Of a stretch of 64,000 nt of DNA, positions 21,948-32,517 are shown piece after piece. How positions within the stretch are numbered: the first letter of the stretch is position 1; every line of letters begins with the position of its first letter. A program made the translations under genes and the position numbers. Origin of the DNA: Trachythela sp. YZ-2020 (taxonomy: Eukaryota; Cnidaria; Anthozoa; Malacalcyonacea; Clavulariidae); contig JADLSH010000326.1 in NCBI GenBank assembly GCA_016169945.1, forward strand, positions 868,001-932,000. Reading direction: 5' to 3'. A model generated the notes under the pieces. It did no database searches, had not been told where the DNA came from, and saw only the letters and a program-made list of their open reading frames with translations.

Positions 21948-22724
21948 TTTTGAAGGTTTCGTGTAGTCTTCTTTATAACCGCCCACCACAATTGGAACGG
22001 CATTGTTTCCAAATCCTTGCTTCCACAATTTTAAAACTTATATAGTCCCGGCAGCTTGAGTTTTCGAATGCTAGGAAGAACTTTTAATCTTTAACTTTTC
22101 CGCACGCGTTCTTAGTCTAGTGGCCATCACATTTCAGCGTACCACGTTTGCCGAACACGTCGATCGCCTTGCCTTGCATCTGTGTAGTTCATTAATTTTT
22201 TTTTTAATCTTTTTCTGTGTAGTTCAATAATGTAGCTGCCTCTCCCACTTTTTACATTAAAACAGTTACTAATTAAGGCGGCTGCAAGTTTCGCTTTGTT
22301 TTGCACAATGCTGTCGATCTTTGTTTCTTTCGTCTCAATTTCATTTTTCTTCACTGTCCAGCCGTGTATCATGGGGACGTCCGCGTCCCTACCGTAGTTC
22401 ATTGTCTAGTTGAATGCCAATATTCTGGTAAAATCTGTCATTTTTTAATTACCCTTGTAACCTAAAATGGCGTAATACGGCGACTCTATAATGAAGTAAA
22501 CCCACCATTGCCATGGTGATGGTAGTTGTGGAATATCCTTGAGGTCCCATCACTTCCACAACCACGACATCACTGGACTCCAGGAGTGACATGTTTCTAA
22601 TTACGACATAGTTGTCGAAGTATGCATTCATTGGGAGAGCATTTTCTTTGCTTAAGAAAACGGAAATCCAATCAAGAATTGTGAAGTTTCCTCTTTGGTT
22701 TGAAGTATGCATTTTAGAATTCAT
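21948..22724 (-). pseudogene. Fucosyltransferase (GT10) pseudogene copy 4
   Basis: Carries the N-terminal segment from ATG at 22724, the WVYFIIESP-type region, the shared TAG (22406-22408), SNCFNVKSGRG and GFGNNAVPIVVGGYKED. Frame damage near 22165-22210 separates SGRGSYI from the FENS block. C-terminus replaced as in copy 3. Confidence 0.78.
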
Positions 22725-23014
22725 ATCGTGATTTAGTCAACTGAGGGTTTTGAGAACGTATAATTTGTTGCAGTTATTATGGTTGTATAGTACAGCATCA
22801 ATCATGGAAATAGAAAGAGCACCAACACCAATCTGGTACGGTCAGTTTTTGGACCAAGATGACATCTTGCTTCCTAAAATTAGATATAGAAAAATGCGCT
22901 TGATTACCGTTTGCTTATTAGCTGTTTGTTAATAATTTTTAAAATTTTAGGGTATACTTTTGCCTGTCTTTTCGGTATTGGAAGTCCTGCTCCTCTGCAA
23001 GTCAGTGTTCAATA

Positions 23015-23790
23015 GTGTTTTGAAGGTTTCGTGTAGTCTTCTTTATAACCGCCCACCACAATTGGAACGGCATTGTTTCCAAATCCTTGCTTCCACATTT
23101 TTAAAACTTATGTAGTCCCGGCAGCTTGAGTTTTCGAATGCTAGGAAGAACTTGTAATCTTTAACTTCTCCGCACGCGTGCTTAGTGTAGTGGCCATCAC
23201 ATTTCAGCGTACCACGTTTGCCGAACACGTCGATCGCCTTGCATCTGTGTATAGTAGTTCATTAATTTATTTTTTTTCTGTGCAGTTCATTAATGTAGCT
23301 GCCTCTCCCACTTTTTACATTAAAACAGTTACTAATTAAGGGGGCTGCAAGTTTCGCTTTGTTTTGCACAATGCTGTCGATCTTTGTTTCTTTCGTCTCA
23401 ATTTCGTTTTTGTTCACTGTCCAGCCGTGTAAAATGGGGACGTCCGCGTCCGTACGGTAGTTCATTGTCTAGTTGAATGCCAATGTACCGGTAAAATATC
23501 TCTTTTTTTAATTACTCTTGTAACCTAATATGGCGTAATACGGCGACTCTATAATGAAGTAAACCCACCGTTGCTATGGTGATGGTAGTTGTGGCATATC
23601 CTTGAGGTAGGGTATTCCCCTCACTTGCACAACCACGACATCACTCGACTCATGTGAAATGTTTCTAGTTACGAGACACTAGTCGAAGTATGCATTCATT
23701 GGAGGACCATTTTCTTTGCTGCAGAAATCGAGACTCTTGTCAAAAATTTTGAAGTTTCCTCTTTATTTCCAAGTATGTCTTCAGCTTTCT
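23015..23790 (-). pseudogene. Fucosyltransferase (GT10) pseudogene copy 5 (most diverged)
   Basis: The catalytic half is well preserved (FGKRGTLKC, YKFFLAFENSSCRDYI, WKQ near 23088) and includes the shared TAG (23469-23471). The N-terminal half from 23520 upward carries many substitutions and indels relative to copies 2-4. It marks the upstream end of the array. Confidence 0.75.
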
Positions 23791-24306
23791 CTAGAAGTCA
23801 GCATTAGACAAGGTTTTGAAGGTTTCGTAGGTGATGTAGTTGGTGTTTTATAACATTCATTACCTCCATTGATCTCCATACCTGTAACAAAAAGCTGTGT
23901 TAAGTCTTGTGCGTGTCCTCAGAAGTAGCAGTGTTGGCATGTTGGCAATACAGCCAAACAGCGATTCACCAAACAAATGCTTGCCATTATTAAGAATATT
24001 TATTGCCTATCGTTCTTCTTTTAGTTGACGTTGTTCCTTGCATTTCTTCTGCAAATTTCCTCTTGATTAACTTGTTCTAAATTATAGGCCACTTTCATGA
24101 ATGAACGAATTTCTTTTTAAAGAATTCTCAATTCTTTATAATTCTGTTTTACGACTTTAGGAATGAACATGTAGTAGAGAAAGCTGTGTTAAGTCTATGC
24201 GAGTATTACTACTATGCATGTTACTACATGCTAGGTACGGAAGTAGCCATAGTTATTGTAAATTGATGGCTTTGGTGATATTTGTATCATCGTGATGCCA
24301 CGCAAA
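23791..24306. other. Spacer between GT10 array and LINE
   Basis: No gene recognised. Two short segments containing AAGCTGTGTTAAGTCT (about 23892 and 24180) are similar. Its right end meets the CAATT-type tail of the LINE. Confidence 0.4.
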
Positions 24307-25112
24307 TCAATTCAATTCAATTCAATTTTTATTAAAAAGATATACAAAGAAAATATTAAATAACCCACCCGCATTTAGCAAAGCTATTCTAGGCGGGGGG
24401 CTATACACACAACAAAATAGGATTATAAAAATTAGCTAGGAATAATTCAGTGTTTTTTTTTTGGGGGGGGGGGTTTATCTACATAATTTATATTACAATT
24501 AGCTTATATAATATTACATAAATATTCCAAGCTATTTAGTAAATTCAACGTCTTAATTTTCAAATCATTATATATATTATTTTTTTTCAGATAGAAAAGT
24601 TAAGAAACCGTTTAAGCTGTCTGCATAAAGTAGGCAAGATCAACATAATCATCACAATATATTAAGATTTCTAAAAACGTTTTTAATTTACTTAAATTAC
24701 GAATTTTCACACCCATGGCTGAGAATGATTTTGAAGTTATATTAAGTCTAGTTCGGGGTTGATACAAATTTTTACGGGCTGCAGCTCTTGTGTTATAACT
24801 GTGTACATCACTCACATTCGTAACATTCCCACACAGACGAACACTAGTCAATGTGCGGTTGAATAATTGCATAGTACACGTTTAGTAATGACTCAAATGC
24901 CGTACAGTCCCGGATTTTTCTTAGGACACCAAGACCTTTCTTAACCTTCTTAGCAATATTGTCTATATGATCATGCCATCTTAAATTTTCATCAAGTATA
25001 ACTCCAAGGGTTTTCTTACATTTTACTCTTTTCAAGCTCGTATTTCCTATATACATAGCGGGTTCGGCGGTTAGTTTTCTAATTCTACGTGCCGAGCCAA
25101 TTAACATATATT
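24307..25112 (-). pseudogene. 3' end of a second LINE (CR1/L2-like)
   Basis: Two overlapping - strand frames show the C-terminal part of a LINE reverse transcriptase: a YMLIGSARRIRKL region, KKTLGVILDENLRWHDHI, a VYYAIIQPHID segment, and a RAAARKNLYQPRTR tail. The element ends in a short tandem (ATTGA)n tail at 24307-24326, typical of CR1/L2-group elements. It is 5'-truncated at about 25112 and has one frame change near 24860. It is a different family from the LINE at 16.7 kb. Confidence 0.78.
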
Positions 25113-25273
25113 CTAGCCAGCGCGGGTGGCTCTTCTTTGGGCAAAACTGGGCGAAGGAAGAGTAGAGAAGAGCCAAGTCCGAGAGCCCGAGTAATTTTCA
25201 CCACTCTCGTCTGTCAGACGACGAGAATTGTGATTGGCTGAATTGACATATAAGCTAATTTATCCAAGAACTA

Positions 25274-25761
25274 TTGTATAAATTGTCATTTAATCAAAAC
25301 AAGCTGGCTGCATCTGCTGGGAGTGAAGAGGCGAGAATATTATTGGAATGGAGTCTACGGGACGAACAAAAACAAGCTGTTAATGGGTTATTGTCAGAGA
25401 AAGATGTTCTTGCGATATTGCCAACTGGATTTGGCAAACGTCTTATTTTTCAAGCTTTTTCTTCCGTGAAAGACGAAGAACTATCGGTGCTGTTGTGGTT
25501 TTGGTTATAACTCCTCTGACTAGCATTGCAAAAGACCAGTTGGACTATTTGAATGGTATTGGCTTTCCCGCTGCTAGTTTAGCCGGTCTTTCACGAGGAG
25601 ATTTACGCAACTGTAAAATGAAATTCCTTGTCGGTTCTACCGAAGATGTTGAAGAAATTTCGCAATGAATTAAAAGATACAACGTCTAAGTTACACCAAC
25701 AACTGGCTTGCATTGTGGTTGATGAATCCCACACAATACAAACTTGGGCCGGTACTAAAAG
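25274..25761 (+). pseudogene. RecQ-like helicase fragment with altered Walker A
   Basis: RecQ helicases are ATP-driven 3'-5' DNA unwinding enzymes. Visible motifs are a RDEQKQAVNGLL Q-like segment, motif I as AILPTGFGKRLIFQ (the invariant Ser/Thr after GK is Arg), motif Ia VITPLTSIAKDQ, and motif II as VVDESHTIQTW. The reading frame changes near 25495 and again near 25665. The exon ends at an AAAG|GTACAT donor at 25761 with no recognisable later exon. It may be a host gene fragment or cargo of a mobile element; helicases of this type are abundant in invertebrate genomes. Confidence 0.75.
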
Positions 25762-26163
25762 GTACATATTTTGCCATTGTTTCTATTTTCTATTTCGCTG
25801 TTTTTTATTCTATTAAAACGTTATGTTTGTTTTACTTAGAAATATGAAACGAAGGGTGTGAAAAAGTATAAAACAAAGTAATGTGTTCAGAGTAAAGATT
25901 ACATAGGCTCCTTTACTTCTAAGATCTAAAATTTTAAGATCTTAATGTGAAGATGAAAAACCCAACTTGCATAAAACAGGGCGGAGAATATTTAATAGTT
26001 ATCTTGAATACTGCCACTCAATTACGCTCACGACATCGTCTTATGGAAAAAAACCATTAATCTATTTATAACAAATTTAGCAACATGATAAATTAAAATA
26101 TATACTCCTGGGAAAACCGTTTTTCACTTCAATTTATAACGTTCCACGTATTAAACTTATTCG
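25762..26163. other. Gap between helicase fragment and retroelement
   Basis: AT-rich; no helicase continuation or other motif seen on either strand. Confidence 0.45.
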
Positions 26164-27130
26164 CCTAAATGGACAAGTTTTTAGACACATCGAATAGCAT
26201 GCTTGTCGATGGTTTAATATACTTATTCTTCGATTGTACACATTTCCATCCTCCATGACTCTGCATTGACATATCAGACAAATCTTGACAACCCGGATCG
26301 GATGCTCCACCACTTCTTAAGCTGCGAGTTCCCAACTTGCTCAAATCCTCGAAAAAGACTCCTAAGTTCGCTTTGATTATATCTTTAGCCGTAGTGTAGG
26401 AAATCCCTCGTGTCTGATATTTTGAAGTCTACGAACAACTGGATAACATGATTCACGATTGTTTGGCAACATTTGAAGTAATCTTTCTGTGACAGAAACA
26501 GGGCATGTCGTTTTGTTCGTTTTAGGGATGTGGACGGTATTATCGGTGCGAAATTGGTCGTTTTTGCGTTTTGGTAGGAATATAGACATCCCTTCAGGAA
26601 CTATACGTACATGTTTAACTTGGATGGATAGAATTTCACCGATACGCAAGAAACCACTGTACCCAACGAGAACGATAAACAGAAGACGCAAATCAGCCGG
26701 AGATGCATTACTATGCCCGAGTTTCAGAATTAATTGTTCTAACATGTGAGGTTGAACAGGATCTTTCGGTTCCCTTGGCTTAGCGAGAATTCTTCTACAG
26801 CCTTCATAAGTAGATTGAACCAAAGGATGTTCTGTTGGAGAAGGTAAGCCTGCCAAAGTATGTCCTCAACGTATGCTATACACAGCAGTATCCAGAGGTG
26901 AAGTTGATTTGGCTTAATCCAATAAATGACGAAGATACAACGCAACGAACATAGGCTGAGCAGGAAGATACGTAACACCAATCTTAGACTTGGACCAGAG
27001 CTTCCATCGGTTCTATCCGTAGGCATAACGTGTGGTCGTATTTCGAGCCTTTGCATTCAACACAACGCAAGGAAGCGAGGAAGCCAACTGTAAAAGCGAA
27101 GACATCCTCCCACACTCCAATTTTAAATTC
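26164..27130 (-). pseudogene. DIRS/Ngaro-type tyrosine recombinase
   Basis: Tyrosine recombinases integrate DIRS-group retrotransposons instead of a DDE integrase. The N-terminal part reads VWEDVFAFTVGFLASLRC near 27060-27110. The core has LLFIVLVGYSGFLRIGEILS with the first catalytic Arg, then KRKNDQFRTD. After a frame change near 26390 come SLRSGGASDPG (second Arg), HGGWK and KNKYI (candidate nucleophile Tyr), ending at TAG 26164-26166. In-frame stops near 26880-26930 add further damage. Confidence 0.82.
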
Positions 27131-27352
27131 TTCTAAAGGGAAATAAACGAACCGTGTATAAATAATAATACAACATACACCTTCGGCTACGAGCGCCTCG
27201 TGACAATACTAAAATGTATCCGGGCACTACAGGCCATTTCAAGAAGTAAATTCTCGCAAGCTGGTCGAACGACCTTTTTCTTTTTTTTTATCAAACAAAC
27301 AAACAATTGCTGCTAAATGGTATCAAACAGCACAAACACCCAAAATATGGAG

Positions 27353-27468
27353 TAATTTTGTCAAAAAGACACGGTGCTAAAGACCGATTATAAAATGCGA
27401 TGAAACTCTACAATTTGTCAAAAAGACATGACACTAAAGATCAATTACCATGTTTTAAAACTCTACCC
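27353..27468. repeat. 58-bp tandem duplication
   Basis: AATTTTGTCAAAAAGACA at 27353 recurs as AATTTGTCAAAAAGACA from 27411. Both halves end in AAACTCTAC and carry several differences. It lies in the spacer between the recombinase and RNase H regions. Confidence 0.55.
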
Positions 27469-27579
27469 GTAAAGCTAACAAATCAAAACTAGGTGTTCCG
27501 GTAAATACGGACGGTTTCTCTTGATAAGCTATCAATTGCCTTTCTCCAGGAATGCACATCTGCGCTAGTTTTGGTAAAA

Positions 27580-28510
27580 CTAAACTCTTTTTAACAAATG
27601 GAACAAATTTCCCAGGTTCGGTTTTAATTGCGTGTTATAACTGGCGGCAAACCTATCGATGGTGAAAGGTCCCCATGATTTATGAAGCATATCAAATAAT
27701 TCTGGGCTTAACTGCCAATCGTCTAAATCAATTGTTTTACTCAACACATCGCCAATTCTGTTTTCTGCACGAGGAATCCATTGGGTTTCGATCATAATAT
27801 CGTTAATGAAACACATTTTGAAAATGTCTACTGCAATATTTTGGAGTTCTGGAATTCTACTCCCCACTTGAACGATGCGACATGCGCTTTGGCTATCTGA
27901 AAATATTTTCACCTTTTTATGCTGTAAACGTTTCACAGAAGTTTTCAAAACTAGTAGAATGGCCAACAATTCCCTAAAAGTGGAACTTTTTTAACTTTGC
28001 TCTACGGACCAATGCCCATGTATATTTACATCCCGCAAGGAGGCAAAATAACCGCCGTAACCAACGCCACTAGCGTCAGTGTGGATTGTTAGAGGTTCTG
28101 ACGACACTTTAGGCCTAATGTTATAACCGTTTAGATAATTCAAATTTGTTAACCAAAATCTCAACTCCTCGATCAAAAGAGGCGGAATGCAATGCAAATT
28201 CCTTGACCATGAGTCTCTCTGCGAAATTATGAAAAAGAGCTGTCTCGAAAAAAGCCTTACTGGTGGGCCGACAGCTAGATACAATGAATTAATAAAACCC
28301 GCAATTTTCGCCAGTTCTCTAAACGAAACGTGATTTGAAGACAAAATGTACTCAATGTTTTTCTTAACTTTTTCGATTTTTCGAGGGGGAATTTCGAAAT
28401 GAAAATTGATCGTGTTAATAATCATGCCAAGCCACTCTCCGATCTGCATTGGATCCCAGCGGCATTTTTCCTCATTCGTTTTAAAACCGGAACACGATAG
28501 ATCTTTCTAA
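27580..28510 (-). pseudogene. DIRS/Ngaro-type reverse transcriptase remnant and RNase H
   Basis: The RT C-terminal/connection region (GEWLGMIINT, then FRELAKIAGFINSLYLAVGP) is followed by RNase H with TDASGVGYGGYF and FSDSQSACR as catalytic Asp sites. The DIRS-specific tail follows (WGPFTIDRFAASYNTQL). A frame change occurs near 27985. The RT palm including its YxDD motif is missing: the segment starts abruptly next to the SGNH ORF at about 28500, which indicates an internal deletion. Confidence 0.82.
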
Positions 28511-29811
28511 AGTAAGTTTGACTGAGTAACGTGTAAGCAGCGAGGAATAATCAGGGCGTTTATACGCCTTTGGTGCGATTTGCTCCAAGCCATTCGTTCA
28601 TACCTGCCAAAACTCTACGACATTGTCTGTTTCTATCAGTAACAGTTTTAGCATCGTCTTTCGTTAAATCGTTTCTACCAACGACAAAGACAATAGTGTC
28701 ACAACTAGCATGGCGTACTGTAACTATTTTTTAACCAGAATATTGATATCTTTCACAGTCGCGCCGCTTTTCGAATGACAACTTGCAATACCTTTAAATG
28801 CCCTCTCGATTTTCCGTTGTTGAATATGTTTAATCATAGAGTCACCTATGATTAGCACTCTTTTGCTGTCGTCGATACGTCGTCGTGGATAAGCCTGAGC
28901 CTTGTCTGTAGCATTATTGCTACTATTTATATTCGGGTAGTGATTTTTAAACTGCTGACGACGTGTTACTCGACAGGTATCAAGTTGATCAGAGAACGTA
29001 TTAGTCTCTTGAGACAGCGCCTCATAAAGATTTTCATGTATCACATCTGTAATCAGCTTTGGACTCAGAGACGCCTTCTTTCCGGTTCGCTTGGCCTTCG
29101 GTTTTAACCATGGCTGTCGGGAGTGGTTATAATTTTGACGGTGCTTTTCTTTGTATAATTCTAATTGCCACATTAATGAATTTAATATCTCTGCCGTGTG
29201 TTCATTATCATAAGTGCAATCCTTATGCTCTCTTACTTCGTCATTGACATTGTTTTCAATATTTATACGAATTTCTTCATTGTTGTTTTCTACAGTAATG
29301 GTCTCCATGCAGTCGACGTTTCCCGGTTCTAGATCAATTTCTACAACACCAAAATTGTTTCCCTTAGTGCATCATCCGGTTTCTGTGTCTGTAAGACTTC
29401 TGCTGCAAGAGTTTCAGACCGATTTTTAGTAGAGCAAGTTATTTTGATGTCTGCTCGAAAATCCCCAGGGTTACACGGCAGATAGGGCTCCGCCCACACC
29501 AACTCATCAGAATGCAAAGTTTGTTTAAGTACGTTGTTTTCGTTTTTCAAGTCCTCGATATCCTATTTTAAGAATTCGATTTCTGACTTCAAAATATCTT
29601 ACTAGTTCTTTCTTCAAATTATTATCCAACAAACCCTGATTTTCTGCAACATTTGTCGCCGGAGCTGATGTACTATGTATAGAAGGCAGAGTGCTCTTAC
29701 ATGCCCTCTCTTGTAGCAAAACCATTGATTCTCTTAAAATATTATTCTCTATAATATTAGTAAGTTTTATGATAGCAGCAGGACCAAGCAAGTCACTATA
29801 GCGTCTCAAAT
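28511..29811 (-). pseudogene. Gag-like/SGNH-hydrolase ORF of the DIRS/Ngaro-like element
   Basis: The - strand frames give a polar coiled-coil-like N-terminal part (29340-29811), then a long basic region. An SGNH/GDSL esterase-like domain follows, with RRVLIIGDSMIKHI (block I, Ser in GDS) and, after a break near 28725, DTIVFVVGRNDL resembling block III. Such esterase domains are known passengers of Ngaro and CR1 retroelements. The N-terminal part appears to continue beyond a MITE, at 30125-30390. Frame changes near 29340 and 29560. Confidence 0.65.
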
Positions 29812-30124
29812 ACAGGGTGTCCCCCAAAACCCCAAAACTATTGAAATAACGTATTGTTAGAATTTGAATGCCTCAGCACTCTGCTGAACCCACGACTGAA
29901 AAGCTTGACATAAGTAAATTTTATGCATAAACAAGCTGCTTTTAATTCCCAAGAGCAGAAAATCGGGCGCTTTACAAAGATATTTTAATTTCTTAATAAG
30001 TCGATATTTAATATATGCACCCTGTCAATATTTTACGCATCTTTGCGTTCAGCTTAGTGCTAGGGCATTAAAATTCTAACAATACGTCATTTCAATAGTT
30101 TTGGGGGTTTTTGGGACACCCTGT
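29812..30124. mobile_element. MITE with ACAGGGTGTCCC ends
   Basis: Terminal inverted repeats of about 55 bp (ACAGGGTGTCCCCCAAAACC... against its inverted copy ending GGGACACCCTGT). The two arms share AAAACTATTGAAAT and TAACAATACGT. It interrupts the gag-like frame of the DIRS/Ngaro-like element. The end sequence resembles Tc1/mariner-type MITEs, but a clear TA duplication is not visible. Confidence 0.75.
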
Positions 30125-30390
30125 TTGTAGAAACAATCCATCTGCTTTCTTAAATTCGTCAAATAACCTTCCAATATTAAATTATCATTCAAAAAGTATT
30201 CAACAATGCTATAAGAATGCCGTGCATGGTAATAGTAATTCTCAATTTGCCGATCAGGTATATAACAAGACTTTGATGGTCTTTTCCATAATTTAAACCA
30301 AATTTTGTTTTCCTATTCGGCCTCAGAGCTTGAAAAAATGACTTTCTGGTGGATAGCGGCCCCAGAGGTATACATTTAGCCAATGGAAAG
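30125..30390 (-). pseudogene. Upstream part of the gag-like ORF beyond the MITE
   Basis: Coding-like - strand frames flank the MITE on this side (for example RKSFFQALRPNRKTKFGLNY at 30280-30350, then a shifted frame toward 30130). They are interpreted as the 5' part of the interrupted ORF by position only. Confidence 0.35.
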
Positions 30391-31836
30391 CAATTAAAAC
30401 GTTACAATTTGTAAAGCTGGTGTGATTTGGTGTGAACGGTCACTGTAGCTTCCAGAATACCCAGGGTTATTATAATGTTCGCAAGTTATTTTATGTGCGA
30501 CCATATAATAAAATTGTGGTACCTATTAATGCCTTTTTACCCACAGTGACGATCTTTAAAATATATTCGAGTTAAAATTTTGTGAACATAAATGATTAGA
30601 TTTATGATATCGCTTTAAAAATATACCGCCGCGCAATGGGCATGGAAGATCAAAGTTTTAGCAGGTATAACTAACATTTGGGTTTTCTTGATGTATATAA
30701 TTTTTAAATTCAAAATTATTTTTCTATTCTATTTCTTCGAAAGAAGAACCACCGCTGAAGTCGTAACGTAATGATTAATGAAAATATGAACATTTTGAAG
30801 TGACTTGTGTTCTGACTTAAGTTTTCTATTGTGGGAAATGCATGGTTCTAGTAATATTTTTGACGATAAAAACTTCTTAAGCTTTCCTTTACCACTATTC
30901 TGTTCTAGTCGAGACTAGTTCTTTACTTTCTTTGCATTATTTTGGTAAGTGAAAAAAAGCTTGCAGTTCTTTAAAACTTTTACAACCGACCCCAGAGGTA
31001 TACATTTAGCCAATGGAAAGCAATTAAAACATTACAATTTGTAAAGCTGGGACCGGTTGTACGAAGCCCGTTTAGCTTAAACGGTGGATAACTCGAAAAT
31101 ATAGATCAATTCTATAGGCTACATTCATCGAACAACCAAGCTAAAATATTTCAACTTGAATAGAACAATTATATTTGCAACTACATATTAAGGGCATAAG
31201 ACTTAAGTTCGGTCATTCACCAAATGTGTGAAAGTGTTTTTTAATTTTGGCTTATCCACCGTTTAAGCTAAACGGCCTTCGTACAACCGGCCCTGGTGTG
31301 ATTTGGTGTGAACGGTCACTGTAGCTTCCAGAATACCCAGGGTTATTATAATGTTCGCAAATTATTTTATGTGCGACCATATATTAAAATTGTGGTACCT
31401 ATTAATGCCTTTTTACCCACAGTGACGATCTTTAAAATATATTCGAGTTAAAATTTTGTGAACATAAATTATTAGATTTATGATATCGCTTTAAAAATAT
31501 ACCGCCGCGCAATGGGCATGGAAGATCAAAGTTTTAGCAGGTATAACTAACATTTGGGTTTTCTTGATGTATTATATACTTTTTAAATTCAAAATTATTT
31601 TTCTATTCTATTTCTTCGAAAGAAGAACCACCGCTGATTAAACGTAATGATTAATGAAAATATGAACATTTTGAAGTGACTTGTGTTTTGACTTAAGTTT
31701 TCTAATGTGGGAAATGCAAGGTTCTAGTAATATTTTTGACGATAAAAACTTCTTAATCTTTCCTTTACCACCATTCTGTTCTAGTCGAGACTAGTTCTTT
31801 ACTTTCTTTGCATTATTTTGGTAAGTGGAAAAAAGC
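30359..31836. repeat. Direct duplication of a 0.6-kb segment
   Basis: 30359-30960 and 30989-31836 are near-identical from CCCAGAGGTATACATTTAGC to GCATTATTTTGGTAAGTG. The second copy is longer only because it contains a 242-bp MITE plus small indels. They lie upstream of the DIRS/Ngaro-like ORFs and could be terminal or split repeats of that element, or a local duplication. No coding content. Confidence 0.85.
31051..31292. mobile_element. MITE inserted in the second duplicate
   Basis: Inverted ends of about 40 bp (GACCGGTTGTACGAAGCCCG at left; inverted copy ending AAGCTAAACGGCCTTC... CCGGCC at right). It is flanked by CTGG at 31047-31050 and 31293-31296. The first duplicate has the uninterrupted sequence AAAGCTGGTGTGATT near 30412-30426, so insertion and target duplication are confirmed by an empty site. 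Superfamily undecided. Confidence 0.85.
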
Positions 31837-32067
31837 AAAAGATATTCAAACAAAATTTAATGTATAAAAGAGACAATGTAGTTTACTAAACAATTTTAAA
31901 GTCATGTAACACAAAATTTTTCTAATACAATTTGATATATTAATTTCCAGTTGAGGGTAAATAAAAATGAATACATGGAATTAACTTGTCTATAGCAGTT
32001 TGATTTAACGATTTAATCTGGTAATGGTGCTTTGTATAGCAAAATATCGTGGTACCTCTAGTAGCCG
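31837..32067. other. Spacer
   Basis: AT-rich, no feature recognised. Confidence 0.4.
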
Positions 32068-32075
32068 ACCTCGAC

Positions 32076-32509
32076 CAGGGGCGTAACTTGGGTCTAAACA
32101 TCTGGGGGGTGGATCATTTTGCCCGACGAAAGGGTGTGGTCAAAACATAATGTAAAGGGACCGGCAAAGGTTTATGGGGGCCCTCATGCCGCTTGGGGGA
32201 ATGCACAGGTGTCGAGTGATGAAGGCACTAGGCAACTAAGGGGTATGGGGGCATCCTCCCCCAGAAAATTTTGCAATGTGGAGTCTCTGAAACGCCATTT
32301 TATGCACTTTGGAGAAGATTTTATAGAATTCTGATGGTCAGAAAATGTTGTATATTAGATTAGCAAATTTTTCAAATTGCCCAAACTGGTCTTCAAGGCT
32401 TTTTGTTCTTACTCAACATGCCTTGAATCTATTTTCGCACGACCAACATGGCAAAATTTGCCCTACGAAGTTACAATTGTTAAACCCTCCCCCACTAGTG
32501 ACGCCCCTA
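32076..32509. mobile_element. hAT-like non-autonomous element
   Basis: Ends CAGGGGCGT and ACGCCCCTA form short inverted repeats. The flanks ACCTCGAC (32068-32075) and CCCTCGAC (32510-32517) are an 8-bp target duplication with one mismatch. An 8-bp duplication and CAGGGGCG-type ends fit the hAT superfamily. No transposase inside. Confidence 0.72.
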
Positions 32510-32517
32510 CCCTCGAC

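Larger units (their letters stand above)
19532..23790. repeat. Tandem array of GT10 pseudogene units, period about 1.05-1.07 kb
   Basis: Equivalent ATG codons lie at 20606, 21654 and 22724 (spacing 1048 and 1070). The landmark TTTCGTGTAGTCTTCTTTAT recurs at about 18246, 19848, 20908, 21957 and 23026. Shared nonsense codons show that a dead copy was amplified. Confidence 0.85.

Noticed and set aside
20632..22932. Repeated 60-codon + strand frame (MRTYNLLQLL...) in three GT10 units
   Set aside because: It is repeated only because the unit is tandemly amplified; the - strand carries the fucosyltransferase motifs and this frame has no recognised domain.
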